Shown here: positions 12,700-24,275 of the stretch, piece after piece
How the letters are laid out: the number at the start of each line of letters is the position of its first letter
How positions within the stretch are numbered: position 1 is the first letter of the stretch
Assembly (NCBI RefSeq): GCF_014356525.2
Contig: NC_052506.1
Span: 23,512,707 to 23,576,706 of the forward strand
Direction of reading: 5' to 3'
Length of the DNA stretch: 64,000 nt
Source of the DNA: Nilaparvata lugens
Lineage: Eukaryota; Arthropoda; Insecta; Hemiptera; Delphacidae
Made by a program: the position numbers and the translations under genes
The notes under the pieces: model-generated
The model's database searches: none
What the model saw: only the letters and a program-made list of their open reading frames with translations
Told to the model about the DNA's origin: nothing

Positions 12700-14930
12700 A
12701 ACGTAAAATAAGCCACTCTATTTCAATGTTTGTACAAATAGCCAGTTTTAGAAAATCATTATGCCGGTTCACCAAGAACGGTCAGCATAGGTTCAATTGA
12801 AGGCATTGATGTTATTATTTTATAGTCTATGCTCTCATATTGATGTGAATATTTTAGGAATCTATAATGTGATTTATTTATTTATTAGATAGAGCAAACA
12901 ATACAATAGTCGGAAAAGAAAAAACAGGCCATTGCCCAAAACTTCTTCTATTTCATAATTTTGTCACAAATCGTCCAAATATTATTTATGTAGGTTATTT
13001 CAATTTCAATACCAATACTTCAAACTTCCAGCATTAGTAATGATCTGAACTATACTGGTATCGTGATGTTTTCCTATAAGCAATGCTGACACTTTGAAGT
13101 GAATCTCATTACTGCAGACCTTCCCTTGATGAAGACCACCAATTACGTGAAAAGCTTAATAAAATGCGGCGCCAGCAAAAAAAACGTTCAGTGTGAAACG
13201 GCTCTTGCCTCGTCAATTGTCACTCTATTATCTCTTCTTTTACGCCGTCAAATACAGCAGCTCAAACTCAGACAACTGCTTCTTTATTTCCCGGTTCCCT
13301 TTAAATTTCGTTCCAGTAGCAGAAATAATTCACCTACTTTTCCACTGGCGAGGAACTATATTGTGTGCTGTATTCCATTTATATTACTATATCTGGTGGC
13401 CATACCATTGTCGGAACAATTGAGCTGTTAAATTAAAATGGCTTTTAAACGACATTTAAACGTTGTTCAACTCTCCTACTCTCCCATCCTTTATTCGCGG
13501 TCTCTTTTTTCTGTATCCTCATCCTTTATTACCTCATTCGTGGTCCTCTCTTCCACTCCTACATTTTTGTTACTCTCTCACTGTAGAGAGATTAAATTCA
13601 AACTAGCGGCATTCATTTTAACTGGCATGATTGCAAAGTGAACAGATCACGTGGCCTCACGTTGCTTGTTATTAGGTCGAATTTAGGTAAAATGCCAGTT
13701 AGAAATAATTTTTGGTTTTCCATCTCAATGCATTTTTCATAGATGAAGAGTTTGAGCTACAACAAAGTAACGAGGGTAATATGAAGATAATAATATCATT
13801 ATGTGTTTAGTATCAGATATTGTTGTATATTGGTTTAATTCATTCAAATAACAATTTAATTCATATGTATTTTTCACTTTGAAAAATATGCATATATTCA
13901 GTCCATGTAATAAATTATCTTTGTTCTGAGATATGTCTCTCATACACACTATAAATAATTTTTAATGTATTTCACTAGTTTATATTGATTTTCAGTCACA
14001 TTATTTGCTCACAATATTAATTCAAGCTGTCTAAGCTTATTTTTCAATGTCACAAGTGAATGCCTAGTTAGTTATTAACCAATTCACACGATTCGAATTA
14101 TTCATTCATCACAAAAGCTATCCTCTTTTGAATCTACACGAATCCTACGCTAGCCAGCATTGATGGATTCTCATTGATTGAACTGGCTTGCTCAAGAAAT
14201 GGTGTCTATAGTTCAAAATTGCTGACATCGACAATCAGAATAGAGTAGGAGTTTGCTGCTCCTAGTAACAGTCACTGCTCTGTGATTGGCTGCTATAGTA
14301 GTTTACGTTGGTTTATCCACCAATAGAATTGGAGAGGGGTGTTCCTTGAAAATGGTACTGGATACATCCCCAACCTCAACACACTGCTTATAGCAAGCTT
14401 CATAATAAGCTACTAATTATATTCAACTCAGCTTTTGTAATTGCTCATTCTATTCCATGCAATTATCCTAGTTCTGAGATAGCCTATGTTATACATCATC
14501 TATTGGCTTAATATTTCGGAATTGAGATTCTTTTTTTATTGTTATGATATATTATAAAAAATATATCAAAAACAAAGAAAGAATTATGTTGTAAAGCAAG
14601 CAGGAGTTTTAGAACGAAGATCCATTTATTTGAATGAATTAAACAAACTAATATACAACAATATCTGATACTACACACATAATAATTATCTTCATATTCC
14701 CCTCGTTACTTTGTTGTATCTTTGCTCAAACACTTTATCCATGAACTTATGTAAATGTAAATGTTTATCATCGAAATGCCTCTAATCTATCTCTTGCGTT
14801 ATTGATCCTCTACTAATAGTTATATTAGAGAATAATTATCAATCTATGAGATCTACTAAATACTAATACTGCACCTATTTTGTATCTTTTCCTCTATTTC
14901 AACTAGAAGAATTATCAGTCTATGAGATCT
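12700..14930. other. Intronic or intergenic AT-rich DNA
   Basis: No exon or element with clear ends. The open frames at 13099-13431, 13193-13423 and 13438-13641 overlap in a pyrimidine-rich stretch and have no recognisable domain. The text acaacaaagtaacgagg at 13757 reappears inverted near 14700, so a diverged inverted repeat may span 13740-14730. Confidence 0.4.
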
Positions 14931-14934
14931 ACTG

Positions 14935-15092
14935 ATTGAATGAAAAAGACTAAGAAATTGTCAAAAACCACAGATTTATTGATACTTAGAAATCTGATAG
15001 AATTTCTAAGTATCAATAGATCTGTGGTTGTTGACAATTTCTTAGTCTTTTTCATTCAATATGAATAATTACCACAATATCAACTTCTCAAA
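14935..15092. mobile_element. Hairpin MITE (family P1), shortened centre
   Basis: The arms gaatgaaaaagactaagaaa and tttcttagtctttttcattc, then aatctgtgg-type inner arms, form a near-perfect palindrome with a tiny loop near 15000. It lacks the inner aaaccggtct part seen in the 8566 and 26522 copies and is followed by the family flank taattaccacaatatcaact. Confidence 0.8.
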
Positions 15093-15364
15093 AAAGAGAT
15101 CTATTGATACTGCATTTTTTTGTTTCATCAATGTACTCTGTATCTATAGTTGGTGTTGTCTTCTGTATCAGTGTGTGAGATGTATGTTACATTTGCCTCT
15201 CTCTCCTGCTATGAGAGTGCATCTGTACTGAGGCTATGAAGCATGTAGGTCATGGAGGTCATGTTGCTGTATGCACACTAGCACACTGTTGTGGTGTGCA
15301 TTATTACTCAACACTGCACCCACATCCACAACCGCATAGTGTCACGGTTTGGTAAATGGCGCCT

Positions 15365-15451
15365 CCCTTCAAACTTCTCCTACTTCTTCTCCTGCCTCTT
15401 CTTCTTCTTCTTCTTCTCCTCCTCCTGCTTCTTCTTCTTCTTCTTCTTTTT

Positions 15452-15482
<31 letters not shown>
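15365..15482. repeat. (CTT)n / pyrimidine microsatellite
   Basis: The + strand is almost pure ctt/tcc repeat for about 115 bp. It makes artefactual poly-Leu/Phe frames and a poly-Arg frame on the other strand. A short (ctct)n run follows at 15550-15570. Confidence 0.9.
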
Positions 15483-15892
15483 AATTGTTCGCTCCTTCAC
15501 CTTCCACCTTTTTCTACATTATTCATCTTTCCACGCATTTCTGTTACACACACTCTCTCTCTCTCTCTTTGTTTTCTTCTCCTCCGACTACGTTTTTTTG
15601 CAGATTTTTAATTTCTTCCACCTCCTTCTTCTATCCACTCCATTATACGTGGATCCTGTTCGTGGTTCTTGCAGATTTTTACATATTCCTTAAGGTTTGT
15701 GCGTAGTGTGATTAATTAATTTAATTTTAATTTCAACTCATTCAGCTTGACCATATTCATTCAATAGACTATTATTATTATCTATTTTCAATTATTGTTC
15801 ATATTAAGATGTCTATGACTTTATTTTTGTCTGTTTGAGATCGCTTTGACTATATGACTCGACTATATAGCTATGACTTATGGAATCACACG

Positions 15893-16027
15893 TGGCTTTT
15901 TTTCAGACGAGTCGGCACAACAGGACAGGAAGCTATCCGATTGGCCGATTGGGTTGGCATATCGATAATCAGCCAATCGGAGAGCTTCATGTCCTGTCGT
16001 GTCGTATCGCGTCTGAAGAACGCCTCG
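15893..16027. mobile_element. Imperfect palindrome (MITE-like)
   Basis: The left arm tttcagacg...acaggacaggaagct.tccgattggc pairs with gccaatcggagagcttcatgtcctgt...cgtctgaag. The palindrome is about 135 bp with arms of about 60 bp. No coding. Confidence 0.7.
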
Positions 16028-16449
16028 TTTGTTTTGGCCCTGATTGTTTCTTTTTGAGAAGTTTGGTGATTTATGATCTGTAGTTGATCATAGGTGATAA
16101 TTTTGCAAAAATCTCAATCGGTTAAAATGTAGTTATCCATGATGCTTGTTTTTCCTCTTGACAACTCGCCAATTTCCAGTGCCATGTCGAATGCATGGAA
16201 GGATTGTACCAATGACGCAAGACATTACGTAATATCCATCAATATTGATTACGCAATAGCTTGTACGCGAGCAAGGGCTCTAATCGCCCGCTAAGTTCGC
16301 TCATCATCAAATGGCTGTCGATAAAATACACCAATTACAATAATTCAATTGTATCATTGCAATGAGCATGCTTGGATGGATAACTGGGGGTAATCAACCG
16401 TTGAATACGACTCTAGAATTAGTGTGTTGATTGCTGAAGGAGAGTTGGG

Positions 16450-16583
16450 CCAGATTAAATTTTAATGGTGATTAATTTTACGAGAACCAATCAGAGAAGG
16501 CATTTTGAAAAGACGGCTTCTCTTATTGGTTTTCGTGAAATCAATCATGATTAAAATTTAACCGGCTTTTGTGCAACCGGCAC
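16450..16583. mobile_element. Hairpin MITE (family P2), second copy
   Basis: This copy shares gagaaccaatcagagaag, the inverted arm cttctcttattggttttcgt and the end aaaatttaaccggcttttgt with 8774-8920. Confidence 0.75.
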
Positions 16584-17129
16584 TAATTCAGATATGAGAA
16601 CTCTGGGCTGTATCGGAAAGGAATTGATATAGAGCATATTATAATATGTACGCTGTACGATTCTAATAAAGTACAAAAAAGGAAGTAATAGCGAAAAGGA
16701 TTAGTAAGACTTATAATAAGAAAAGGATTATAGTAATAGATTAATGAAAGATAAAAATTCGATTGTAAAGAAAGAATAATATTTTTCAAGTTTTGAATTT
16801 CCACACTGAAACACCATAGGTGTTAAAACATGTATGGAACTTTTCAATAAATTCGTGACATTGGACAATATTCTAGTGTCTCATTATGGATAACTATCAC
16901 TAAAAAACGGAATCCAAAATCATGGATTAATAAGTAGGAGAGGAAGATGGATTACCACAAGCAATGAAGAGGGGGATAGGATATATAAGTTGGATAAATT
17001 GGAATTTCTGTTTTACTGTACTCAGGTTTAAACAGTATTACCTGCCTTATACTCTTATTCATTGTAACTGACAATATGTCTAAAGTTTCAATTAATTCAA
17101 CAAAGCATTCTCACGATATAAAGATGGGA

Positions 17130-17520
17130 TGTAATCAAAATCTATTTATTCGTAGACAATACAAACAAATCGGGTGAAAACGACGGGCATTCCTCCAAAA
17201 CTTTTTTAAACCCTAATTTAGACTAGACAGTCTACATTCTACAGGTTATGTAGAGTTGATGATTTGGCTCACACACAGTTTTAAGTACAAAAATTGGACT
17301 ATTTGGACCTGTATCTACAAAAATCAGCGGAGCTTGAACAGGTTGCAAACAGTCTATAGTCCATTCGTGGAAGACGATATCCAAGAATATATTCCTCCCT
17401 ATTTGCATGTGATGAAACCCTATATAGTATGTTCATCGAAAGGAGAGACATCAATAATATAAAGTTTGCGCTTGTATGTGTATAAAAGTGATGATTTACA
17501 TTTCTTCTTTGTTTTAACAC
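17130..17520 (-). repeat. Dispersed repeat shared with 28.66-29.73 kb
   Basis: The stretch 17155-17250 (gacgggcattcctccaaaa..ttttttaaa) matches 29350-29420. The stretch 17428-17480 (gttcatcgaaaggagagaca) is the reverse complement of the block at 28695-28712 and 29683-29700. These look like pieces of one retroelement family in mixed orientation. Confidence 0.45.
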
Positions 17521-17639
17521 TTTATCAAAATGAGATAAGTGAGTAGGACAGGGACAGTTCAACCCTTGAATCTCCAAATTCTGCTGTTTGAACTGTCACT
17601 TAGATTGTATAGATTGACGAATATGATCGGTCTGACAGT

Positions 17640-18038
17640 GAATCGAATGTAGTGCGGTTTCAACCCGCACCGGCTTCAATTACCTCAATGTTTAGTAGCC
17701 ATGGAATCAATTAGGCAGATCTCTGATAGGTGTCCAACTGTAGTGGAGGTCCCTGTGACCTCGGTAATGACCCGACTGGGTCTGTCAGACCGCTGCAGCG
17801 GCGGTCGTTGACTGACTGGTCCGATTAGACCTGGTGATTGGCGCCTCAGGCTTCAGGTGCATACCTATACAACAGTCTCAATCACTTTGAACTGTCAGAA
17901 TCACTTGTGAATAGCGTCAATGCCTCTCATTCAACAAATGCTGACAGGTTGATATGTATCTGCAGCCTGCTTCCTTGTCTCTCACTTGCTGGACCTCGGT
18001 GCTGGAATTTATTAATTATTCTCGTAGCTCTTGACGAA
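17640..18038. other. GC-richer block without assignable gene
   Basis: 17640-17900 is less AT-rich than its surroundings and contains small palindromes (gctgcagcggcggtc near 17792). A 70-codon frame (17838-18050) has no family signature. It could be a diverged element or regulatory DNA; I cannot decide. Confidence 0.3.
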
Positions 18039-18208
18039 TGTCGTATTTGAAACTGGCTGTTGCATTGGAATCACTTCGAGATGTATCAGTTCACGATGGA
18101 TCAATTAATTATAGTGAGCAGTGCTTCGAGATGAATATTGTATTGAAATTGGCTATAGTAGTGCTGTATCACCTTTGAGATGTATAAGTTGACGATGGAT
18201 TAATTATA
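18039..18208. repeat. Tandem duplication, period about 95 bp
   Basis: The unit gaaactggctgttgcattgg...cgagatgtatcagttcacga is followed by a diverged copy starting near 18143, with gaaattggctat, gagatgtata and gttgacgatggattaattat. Confidence 0.6.
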
Positions 18209-18377
18209 GTATTAGTCCAGGCAATGAATGCTCAAAAAAGGGTATAGAGGGAAAAGTTGAGAAGACTCGCAGTTTTGACCTCGCAGTTCTGTTTAGGGTA
18301 GTGAGGAGATAGACATATCAAAAGTCCCCACCCCTACCCCCTGTGCTAACGGGGTGGTGGTGGTTTAAAGGTACCAT

Positions 18378-19122
18378 TTTTTGGTTTCTCGCATAAAACT
18401 CAAAAACTATGTATGCTAAGGACTTGACTGTCATATAACAAATTCAAGCTTGTATAATTTCCTACAATATTCATTTCACAATTTTTTTTAATAATCTCAA
18501 TAAATTTTATCAAGCTTCATTTTTGATTTGTTATGTCGGTTGAACGCATTGTTCTCAAGGTATGAGCGTGGAAGCAAAACGCTGAAAAATGCATGTTTTA
18601 AACCACCCTCATCCCCTTAGCACATGAGTTAGGAATGGGAACTTTTGGTATGTTCTCCTCCTGACTAGTCTCAACAAAGCTGCAAAGACAAAAATTTTGT
18701 TTAAAACATTCCCTTCAAATTCCTTTGTCAATTGGTATATTGTTGCAAAAATGAAGATTTAACACTCAACACTAAAGCTGCTGCGAAAGGTGTAGGGGAA
18801 TTCGTGAAATTGTGAAATTATACATCAAATTGAAGAGAATTTAATGCTCTATAAGCTCATAATCGTATAATCTCATAATCATATGGATTTCTCCCATCGA
18901 TTTTTAAAAAGTTGTAAGAGCAAAAATGGAAAACAAATTGGTGGCAAACATTTTTTTTTTCAAAAATGTCACACCTTCAAGAGCGGATATCTCGAAAACT
19001 AGAGGAGATATAAAAAAGTTGTGAAATGAATATTGTAGGAAATTATATAAGTTTCAATTTGTTATATGACAGTCTAGTCCTTAGGATACATAGTTTTTGA
19101 GTTTCATTCAAGAAACCAAAAA
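18378..19122. mobile_element. Foldback element with about 100-bp inverted ends
   Basis: The left arm 18378-18480 (tttggtttctc, aaaactcaaaaactatgtat, gtcatataacaaatt, aatttcctacaatattcatt) is the inverted counterpart of 19020-19122. The 540-bp interior contains a second, smaller inverted pair around ggtttaaa / tttaaacc (18362, 18594). No open frame of note. This is a non-autonomous foldback transposon about 745 bp long. Confidence 0.75.
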
Positions 19123-19124
19123 AT

Positions 19125-19208
19125 TATCATCTCCATCATCATTATCATCATAGTCATCATCATCACCATCATCATTATCATCATAGTCATCATCATCACC
19201 ATCAACGT
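19125..19208. repeat. (ATC)n microsatellite with internal duplication
   Basis: The stretch is imperfect tcatcatcacc repeats, in which a block of about 42 bp containing atcattatcatcatagtcat occurs twice (near 19137 and 19170). Confidence 0.8.
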
Positions 19209-19439
19209 CATACTTTCCAGTACCCTCGCACAAGCTGTGTGTAGTAGGTAGGCATCACCCTCAGCAAAATACCACAACATTCATGTTCTGAGAGCTAATA
19301 TTCAGATTAGACACCGGTATGTTCTGTGGCATAGTTAAGCGGCAACCGGTGGGTTGCACTGTTGTACCGGTGACCTAGCCGGCTTGCATCAGGTGAAGTG
19401 AACCTGATCCTGAACATGACCAAGATCTGTGTAAAAAGG

Positions 19440-20856
19440 CCACGCGCTTCGTTTGACTCCTATCAACTCTCTCAACTCTCCGACTCTCCGCTGGCTGTTG
19501 GCTCTGGTTTGGCTTGGCTCAGTTGGCACGACTGTCTGTTTCGTGGGCGCCGCCGTTCGTGTGTGCATGAGTGAGAGAGAGCGGCAGTCTTATCCTAGCT
19601 GGCTGGCTGGTTGAAGTCTAGGTGTGCGTGTGTTATGTTCTGCAAACTGTAACTTAAATTCGGCTCTGTATGTCGCGAAATCGGTGAGAGAATTCAGTGA
19701 AGTTTTGGACAGTAGATAAGTTCTAAATTTTGCCTTATTCATCGCGAAATCGGTGAGAAAATTCAGTGAAGTTTTGGACAGTGGATAAGTTCTAAACTTT
19801 GCCTTATTCGTCGCGAAATCGGTGAGAGAATTCAGTGAAGTTTTGGACAGTAGATAAGTTCTAAATTTTGCCTTATTCATCGCGAAATCGGTGAGAAAAT
19901 TCAGTGAAGTTTTGGACAGTGGATCAGTTCTAAATTTTGCCTTATTCGACGTGAAATCGGGATACATTTTGTTTAGTTTTGAACAAGTTTGTAATTCTGC
20001 CTTATTCGTAGTAAAATCAGGATAAATTTAGATAGATTTGAACAGTAAATGAGGTTTAAATTCCGCCTTATTCTTCATGAAAACTGGATACATTTTGTGG
20101 ACTTGTGAATAGTTAATGCATTTCAAACTCTGCCCTGAACATAGCGAGATCCGGCAAAAATTTATAAAATTTGGAACAGCGGATGATGTATAAAATGTGC
20201 TCAGTTCGTCGCGAAAATGTTGAAATCGGTGAAAAAACTGTTTGTAAATGAAAGGTTGACTAAAATTCTAGTCTCTGGTTATTTGTGCAGTCTAGGATTG
20301 TACATGTTATGAATGTGTGGTTAGTTTGTGAAGCAAGTGCTTGAAATCGAAGAAAAATTAGTGCTGTTTTGAGAAATTTTACTGAGAAGTTCAAGTAAAA
20401 TTAAGAAACCAACTGGGAAATTATTGTGATTCTAATGATTACGTGCAGTTTCGGGTTGTTTGTGTTATGAATTTGTACTCTGTTCGCTCGAAATCGTGGG
20501 AAAATTAATAAATTTTCAACGAGAAATACACGCAAACCAGAATAGTTGTGAATTTTGATTATTTTTAAAACCTTAGATTGTGTATACGACGAATCTACGT
20601 TTAGTTTAAGGGGAAAATTGGTGAAGTGTCACTCACGTTTGAATGGGAAGGACTTCACTTATTACACTTGAAGGATAGAAAATCCCCAGTTTATACTATT
20701 TTTACGCTTCATCCATCTGTGTGCATCACATTTATTGAAATGAAGTCCTCATAGGAGTGGCAAATGATGTCGTGTGATTGGTGGCCTCAACTGTTGGATA
20801 CCTGAAGTGCTGGTCTTACTCGGGTTAAGCGACGTGACAAAGGTTCAGCAGTTGGA
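19440..20856 (+). promoter_or_regulatory. Candidate promoter and 5' leader
   Basis: A GC-richer block at about 19440-19620 precedes an AT-richer leader that ends at a start codon in good context (20857). The block contains an arthropod-type initiator match, tcagt at 19519-19523, and no TATA box at the usual distance. The leader carries the 69-bp tandem repeats and several out-of-frame ATGs. That this is transcribed is inference from the layout and from the spliceable coding exon that follows. Confidence 0.35.
19673..20030. repeat. 69-bp tandem repeat with dimeric higher order
   Basis: The word tcgcgaaatcggtgaga begins at 19673, 19742, 19811 and 19880, exactly 69 bp apart, and a fifth unit starts at 19949 with changes. 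Units 1 and 3 share cagtagataagttctaaat, whereas units 2 and 4 share cagtggat..gttctaaa and gagaaaattc, so the array is a 138-bp dimer repeated twice. More diverged units continue to about 20230. The period is a multiple of three, so the minus strand stays open for 125 codons (19590-19967), which I read as a side effect. Confidence 0.9.
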
Positions 20857-20936
20857 ATGGGTACCGCTTCGTCACCTCCCTCCTCTCCCAACACTCTGAA
20901 GTCGGTCCTCACTGGGGTCAGCTCTCAGGCTTCAAG
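20857..20936 (+). CDS. Candidate alternative first coding exon of gene 1
   Basis: The exon starts with ATG in the context ttggaATGG and encodes 26 complete codons, beginning MGTASSPPSSPNTL. The GC-richer composition ends abruptly at AAG followed by gcatgt, a good match to a GC donor (AAG|GCAAGT type), and then by T-rich intron-like DNA. It ends two bases into a codon, and the acceptor exon at 29869 supplies the missing base (AG|A, Arg), so the two join in frame. MGxxxS is the classic N-myristoylation context, which would put this isoform on membranes. Joined to all seven downstream exons it gives 429 residues. The weak points are the non-canonical donor and the 8.9-kb intron. It could instead belong to another transcript. 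Confidence 0.4.
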
Positions 20937-23173
20937 GCATGTTCATTTTACTCTTTTTGTTAACTTCCGTAAATTTTTTGTTGAATTTGTAGCTTTTTTT
21001 CCTCTGTTTCTTATTTACTTTTCTAATTTTTTGTTCAATTTGTGGCTTTGTTTCCTCTATTTCTTGTTCACTTTTGTCATTCTGCTCTTCTTGTTCATTC
21101 ACTTTACAGGTTTGACAGGAACGAGAGGTCACCACATAATACTAGTTGTTAGAAATTCTTGTTGCTAAGCCAAGAGAAGAATGATGGTTTTCTCCTCTTG
21201 TGGAAGAGGATAATGATAGTTTTCGTCTCACTTCCTCTTACCTACTACTTTTATGATCCTCATTCACTTTAATAAGTTTCTCAAGTTGGGAAAACTCTAT
21301 ATAATACGTTTTACGTTTTTCTTTCATCTGAAAAACATGGTATATATTGAACCTTAAATTCAATTGAAATCGGAAAATTCCTGCTGGTTCCTCAAAGATA
21401 ATTAAGAAACTTCATGATAGACTAATTAATGATTAATTATTAGAGAGACAAATATTTGGAAACTATCTACCTCTCAGAAGACCGTAGGTATTAGATATGT
21501 TGCGGCTGATTTTTTTATGTTTTTGTCGTCATTTCACTTCCAAGATTCTGCTTCATGTTTTAGGAAAATGCAAATTGATTTATCCTCCATAGTTTGCAAT
21601 GACATTATTTACCTGCTTAGCTTTTACGCTTGCGCATACATTTCATGACACCTACCTTCCATGACATGACACTACTACTGCTTATCATGTTAGAAACGAG
21701 TTTGATGAATATTGATAATACATCAATAATATTGTAGTACTTTTTCATGTTTTTCATTATTCAATGTTCCTCTTGAGAATTCTAGAAAATTAAATGTTAT
21801 ACCTCTCATAATGTTGATGATTTTTCTTTGAAGTGACCAAAAATGACCTGAACTTTCTTTTTTTTGTAAAGGGTTTGAAAAGACAAAAAACTGGTAGAAT
21901 AGGATATGATAATCTGTTGAGCTCTCCAAAACTCAAAGTGGAAAACAAGTTTGGATGTAATTTAGTTGAATTAGCCGTTCAGAATGCAGGCTTCGTTTGA
22001 ACTTTTCCTGGATCTAGTAGATAGAAACTTGTTTGAATTCGTCCTTATTTCGAGAATATCTTGCTGAGTATCGCTAACTGAATAATCTCAACTTGAGTAC
22101 CGTAATTGTGAAGCCTTCCTCTACCTTTAGCCGAATAAATTTCTCGGGTGAATTCTCTTCAAACTTGAAAATTATAGGAATACCATCTTTGAGTGCCGTG
22201 GATGAAGTCATATCTATAAATGTTGAAACTAGTTATACTCCCTCCGTGTACATCACATCCTCATAACTTTTTCTAGGAACTAACACTCTATCACTCATTT
22301 TCTCGAAAATTTTCTCTTCAATTTTTGAATTCTCTCTCCCAACTTGAAAATCGTTGGAATAATATATATATAAATAGATTAATCATATCTATACGTGCAC
22401 AAACACATTATAATATGGCATAAAGGTTTCTATGAAACAACTCTTCTTCTCTCATTTTCTCCTTAGTTTTTTTAATTCTCATAAAAATTGTAGGAATAAC
22501 ACGTTTATACATGGATGAAATCACATTTATAAATACCTTATAATTCCTATAACATTACAACCTCAACCATTTTTCTAGGAACTCTTCAGCACTCATTTTC
22601 TCATAAATTTTTCAAAATGTTTTCCTCTGCTTTGTAGACCAATCCTGTTATTAAATTGCTAGAGCAAGTAAACATTCTAGTGAGGTTTCCTCATACAAGT
22701 TTTCATACCTTGTCAATTGCTGTAATTATCCTGTAGTAATCTGAATGGCCTTGCTTTGAAAGGTTGGCCTACTTGGAATTACTACTGTGACCCATTTACT
22801 ATGATTGTGTCTCGTCAAAAGGTGGACAAGTATTTGAGTCGTTTGAATTTTCTAGGCATTCATTGAATAATAATACTAACATGGATTTGTAGAGAAGGGT
22901 TTTCAGATAATTCATAGCTTTCCTCAAGATAATCTATACTTTATATATCGATTGTTTAAGACTCTGGCTATCCAACAATGTTTATAAGGTAGTAATTCAG
23001 AAAATACTTTCTTCCCTGCAGAATTATGATTTTAAAAAACCATGTACTGTATTACTTTTCCCAATAACAGTAAGTAACTGTGCTGTCATTCTGTTGAGCA
23101 TTTGACAGAGACAGTGAGTAAAGATAAGTTTTAGATGAGAAATTAGAAAGAAACCTGAAATAGAAACTATAAC
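20937..23173. other. Intron-like AT-rich DNA
   Basis: The region begins with a strongly T-rich stretch (20950-21110) that keeps a frame open only by composition. From there to 23.17 kb I see no exon, no terminal repeats and no RNA gene. Confidence 0.45.
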
Positions 23174-23632
23174 CTAGTGGAAGAAGGAAAGCAAAAACAC
23201 AAGAAAAAGAAGAATAGAAACAATTATGACATCGGGAGTTGTGAGGGAAAATTGATCTGACGTTATGAAGAACATCCATGCAGAAATTAGGGCAAAAAGA
23301 ACAACCAAAAAGTGTGAACTTGGAGTTTTCTCCTGTGGCTGTACAAGCAGCAAAAAAGATTGAGAAGTCCTAGAAAATATTTGCAATCTCCAGGAGCTCA
23401 AGCAACGGAAAGTAGACCAAAGTTTCAAGAACAAGTTTATCCTTGAACCATGATATGAACCAAGTTTGAACCATGTTTCCATCATGAATAAATGAAACTT
23501 TTGTGTAGGAGAAGCATAAGAAACTTGGCCTCTTGAGGCTGCTCTAATATATCCATGAACTCTTGTATAGTTCTTCAGAAGAAAACCCAATTGCAAACTC
23601 CCAAGCATGTATAATTTTGTAGTTTTGTCCAC
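23174..23632 (-). CDS. Unidentified 152-codon open frame, doubtful
   Basis: This is the longest low-repeat open frame in the left half. It starts MDKTTKLYMLGSLQLG and ends in a strongly hydrophobic segment (about residues 105-150, including SILLFLVFLLSFF) that could span a membrane. Its 5' end overlaps a tandemly duplicated block (23593-23860), so the start codon lies in repeat DNA, which argues for a chance or transposon-derived frame. I recognise no family. The surrounding base composition is not different from intron. Confidence 0.15.
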   Translation of the reverse strand: MDKTTKLYMLGSLQLGFLLKNYTRVHGYIRAASRGQVSYASPTQKFHLFMMETWFKLGSYHGSRINLFLKLWSTFRCLSSWRLQIFSRTSQSFLLLVQPQEKTPSSHFLVVLFALISAWMFFITSDQFSLTTPDVIIVSILLFLVFLLSFFH

Positions 23633-23860
23633 GGGTGTTTAGCTGATTTATACCAAAATGAAAATCACCACCTTATTGGCAACTAAGAATGTGAATGTGC
23701 TGACAAGGTTTCCAACACATTGACCCAGTGCAAACTCCCAAACATGTATAATTTTGTAGTTTTGTCCACGGGTGTTTAGCTGATTATACCAAAATGAAAA
23801 TCACCACCTTATTGGCAATTAAGAATGTGAATGTGCTGACAAGGTTTCCAACACATTTGG
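23593..23860. repeat. Tandem duplication, period 137 bp
   Basis: The block gcaaactccc.agcatgtata through aatgtgctgacaaggtttcc at 23593 is repeated from 23730 with only a few differences. A third, much more diverged copy is recognisable near 23975-24085 (aagcataattttgtccac, ataccaaaat, gaatgtgct). Confidence 0.85.
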
Positions 23861-24164
23861 AACAAATTTTGGATACAATCCAAACACATTTTCCAACACA
23901 TTTTGGATACAGTCTTGTTTAAGACTGTATTTCTGTCTTAATCAAACCCTCAAAGAGAACTTATTTCTATCCTTCAAGAAAAGCATAATTTTGTCCACTA
24001 GTGCTACGATCATTCATACCAAAATATCACCACTATATTGACATTTCGAAATATTGAATGTGCTAAAAAGGTTTTCGACACAACATGACAGTGTGATTTA
24101 TTTTTCATGTAAATCTCGCTGAGTTGCGATCAGTTGGCATTGAGCGGGGGCGGCTCACCCATTC

Positions 24165-24275
24165 TCTCTCACTCTCTCTCTCTCTCTCTCTCCCTCACTC
24201 TCTTTCTCTCTTTTGTTTCTCTCAAAGTTTCAGGGAGAGTGAGTGAGAGAGAGAGGGTTAGTGATTGAGAAAGAG
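24165..24275. repeat. (CT)n then (GA)n microsatellites
   Basis: A ctctct run at about 24165-24195 is followed after some 45 bp by a gagaga run at about 24240-24260, so the two can pair as a hairpin. Confidence 0.8.

Noticed and set aside
13099..13641. Possible gene from three overlapping + frames
   Set aside because: The frames overlap, have no domain or coherent splice sites, and follow pyrimidine-rich composition.
15291..15706. Poly-Phe, poly-Leu and poly-Arg frames
   Set aside because: They come from the (CTT)n tract read in different frames and strands.
19590..19967. 125-codon minus-strand protein with 23-residue repeats
   Set aside because: The 69-bp DNA repeat is a multiple of three, so an open frame is propagated automatically. 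The units show as many changes at codon positions 1 and 2 as at 3, and there is no splice or start context.
19673..20030. Possible CRISPR-like array
   Set aside because: The repeats are directly contiguous with no unique spacers, and the context is eukaryotic.
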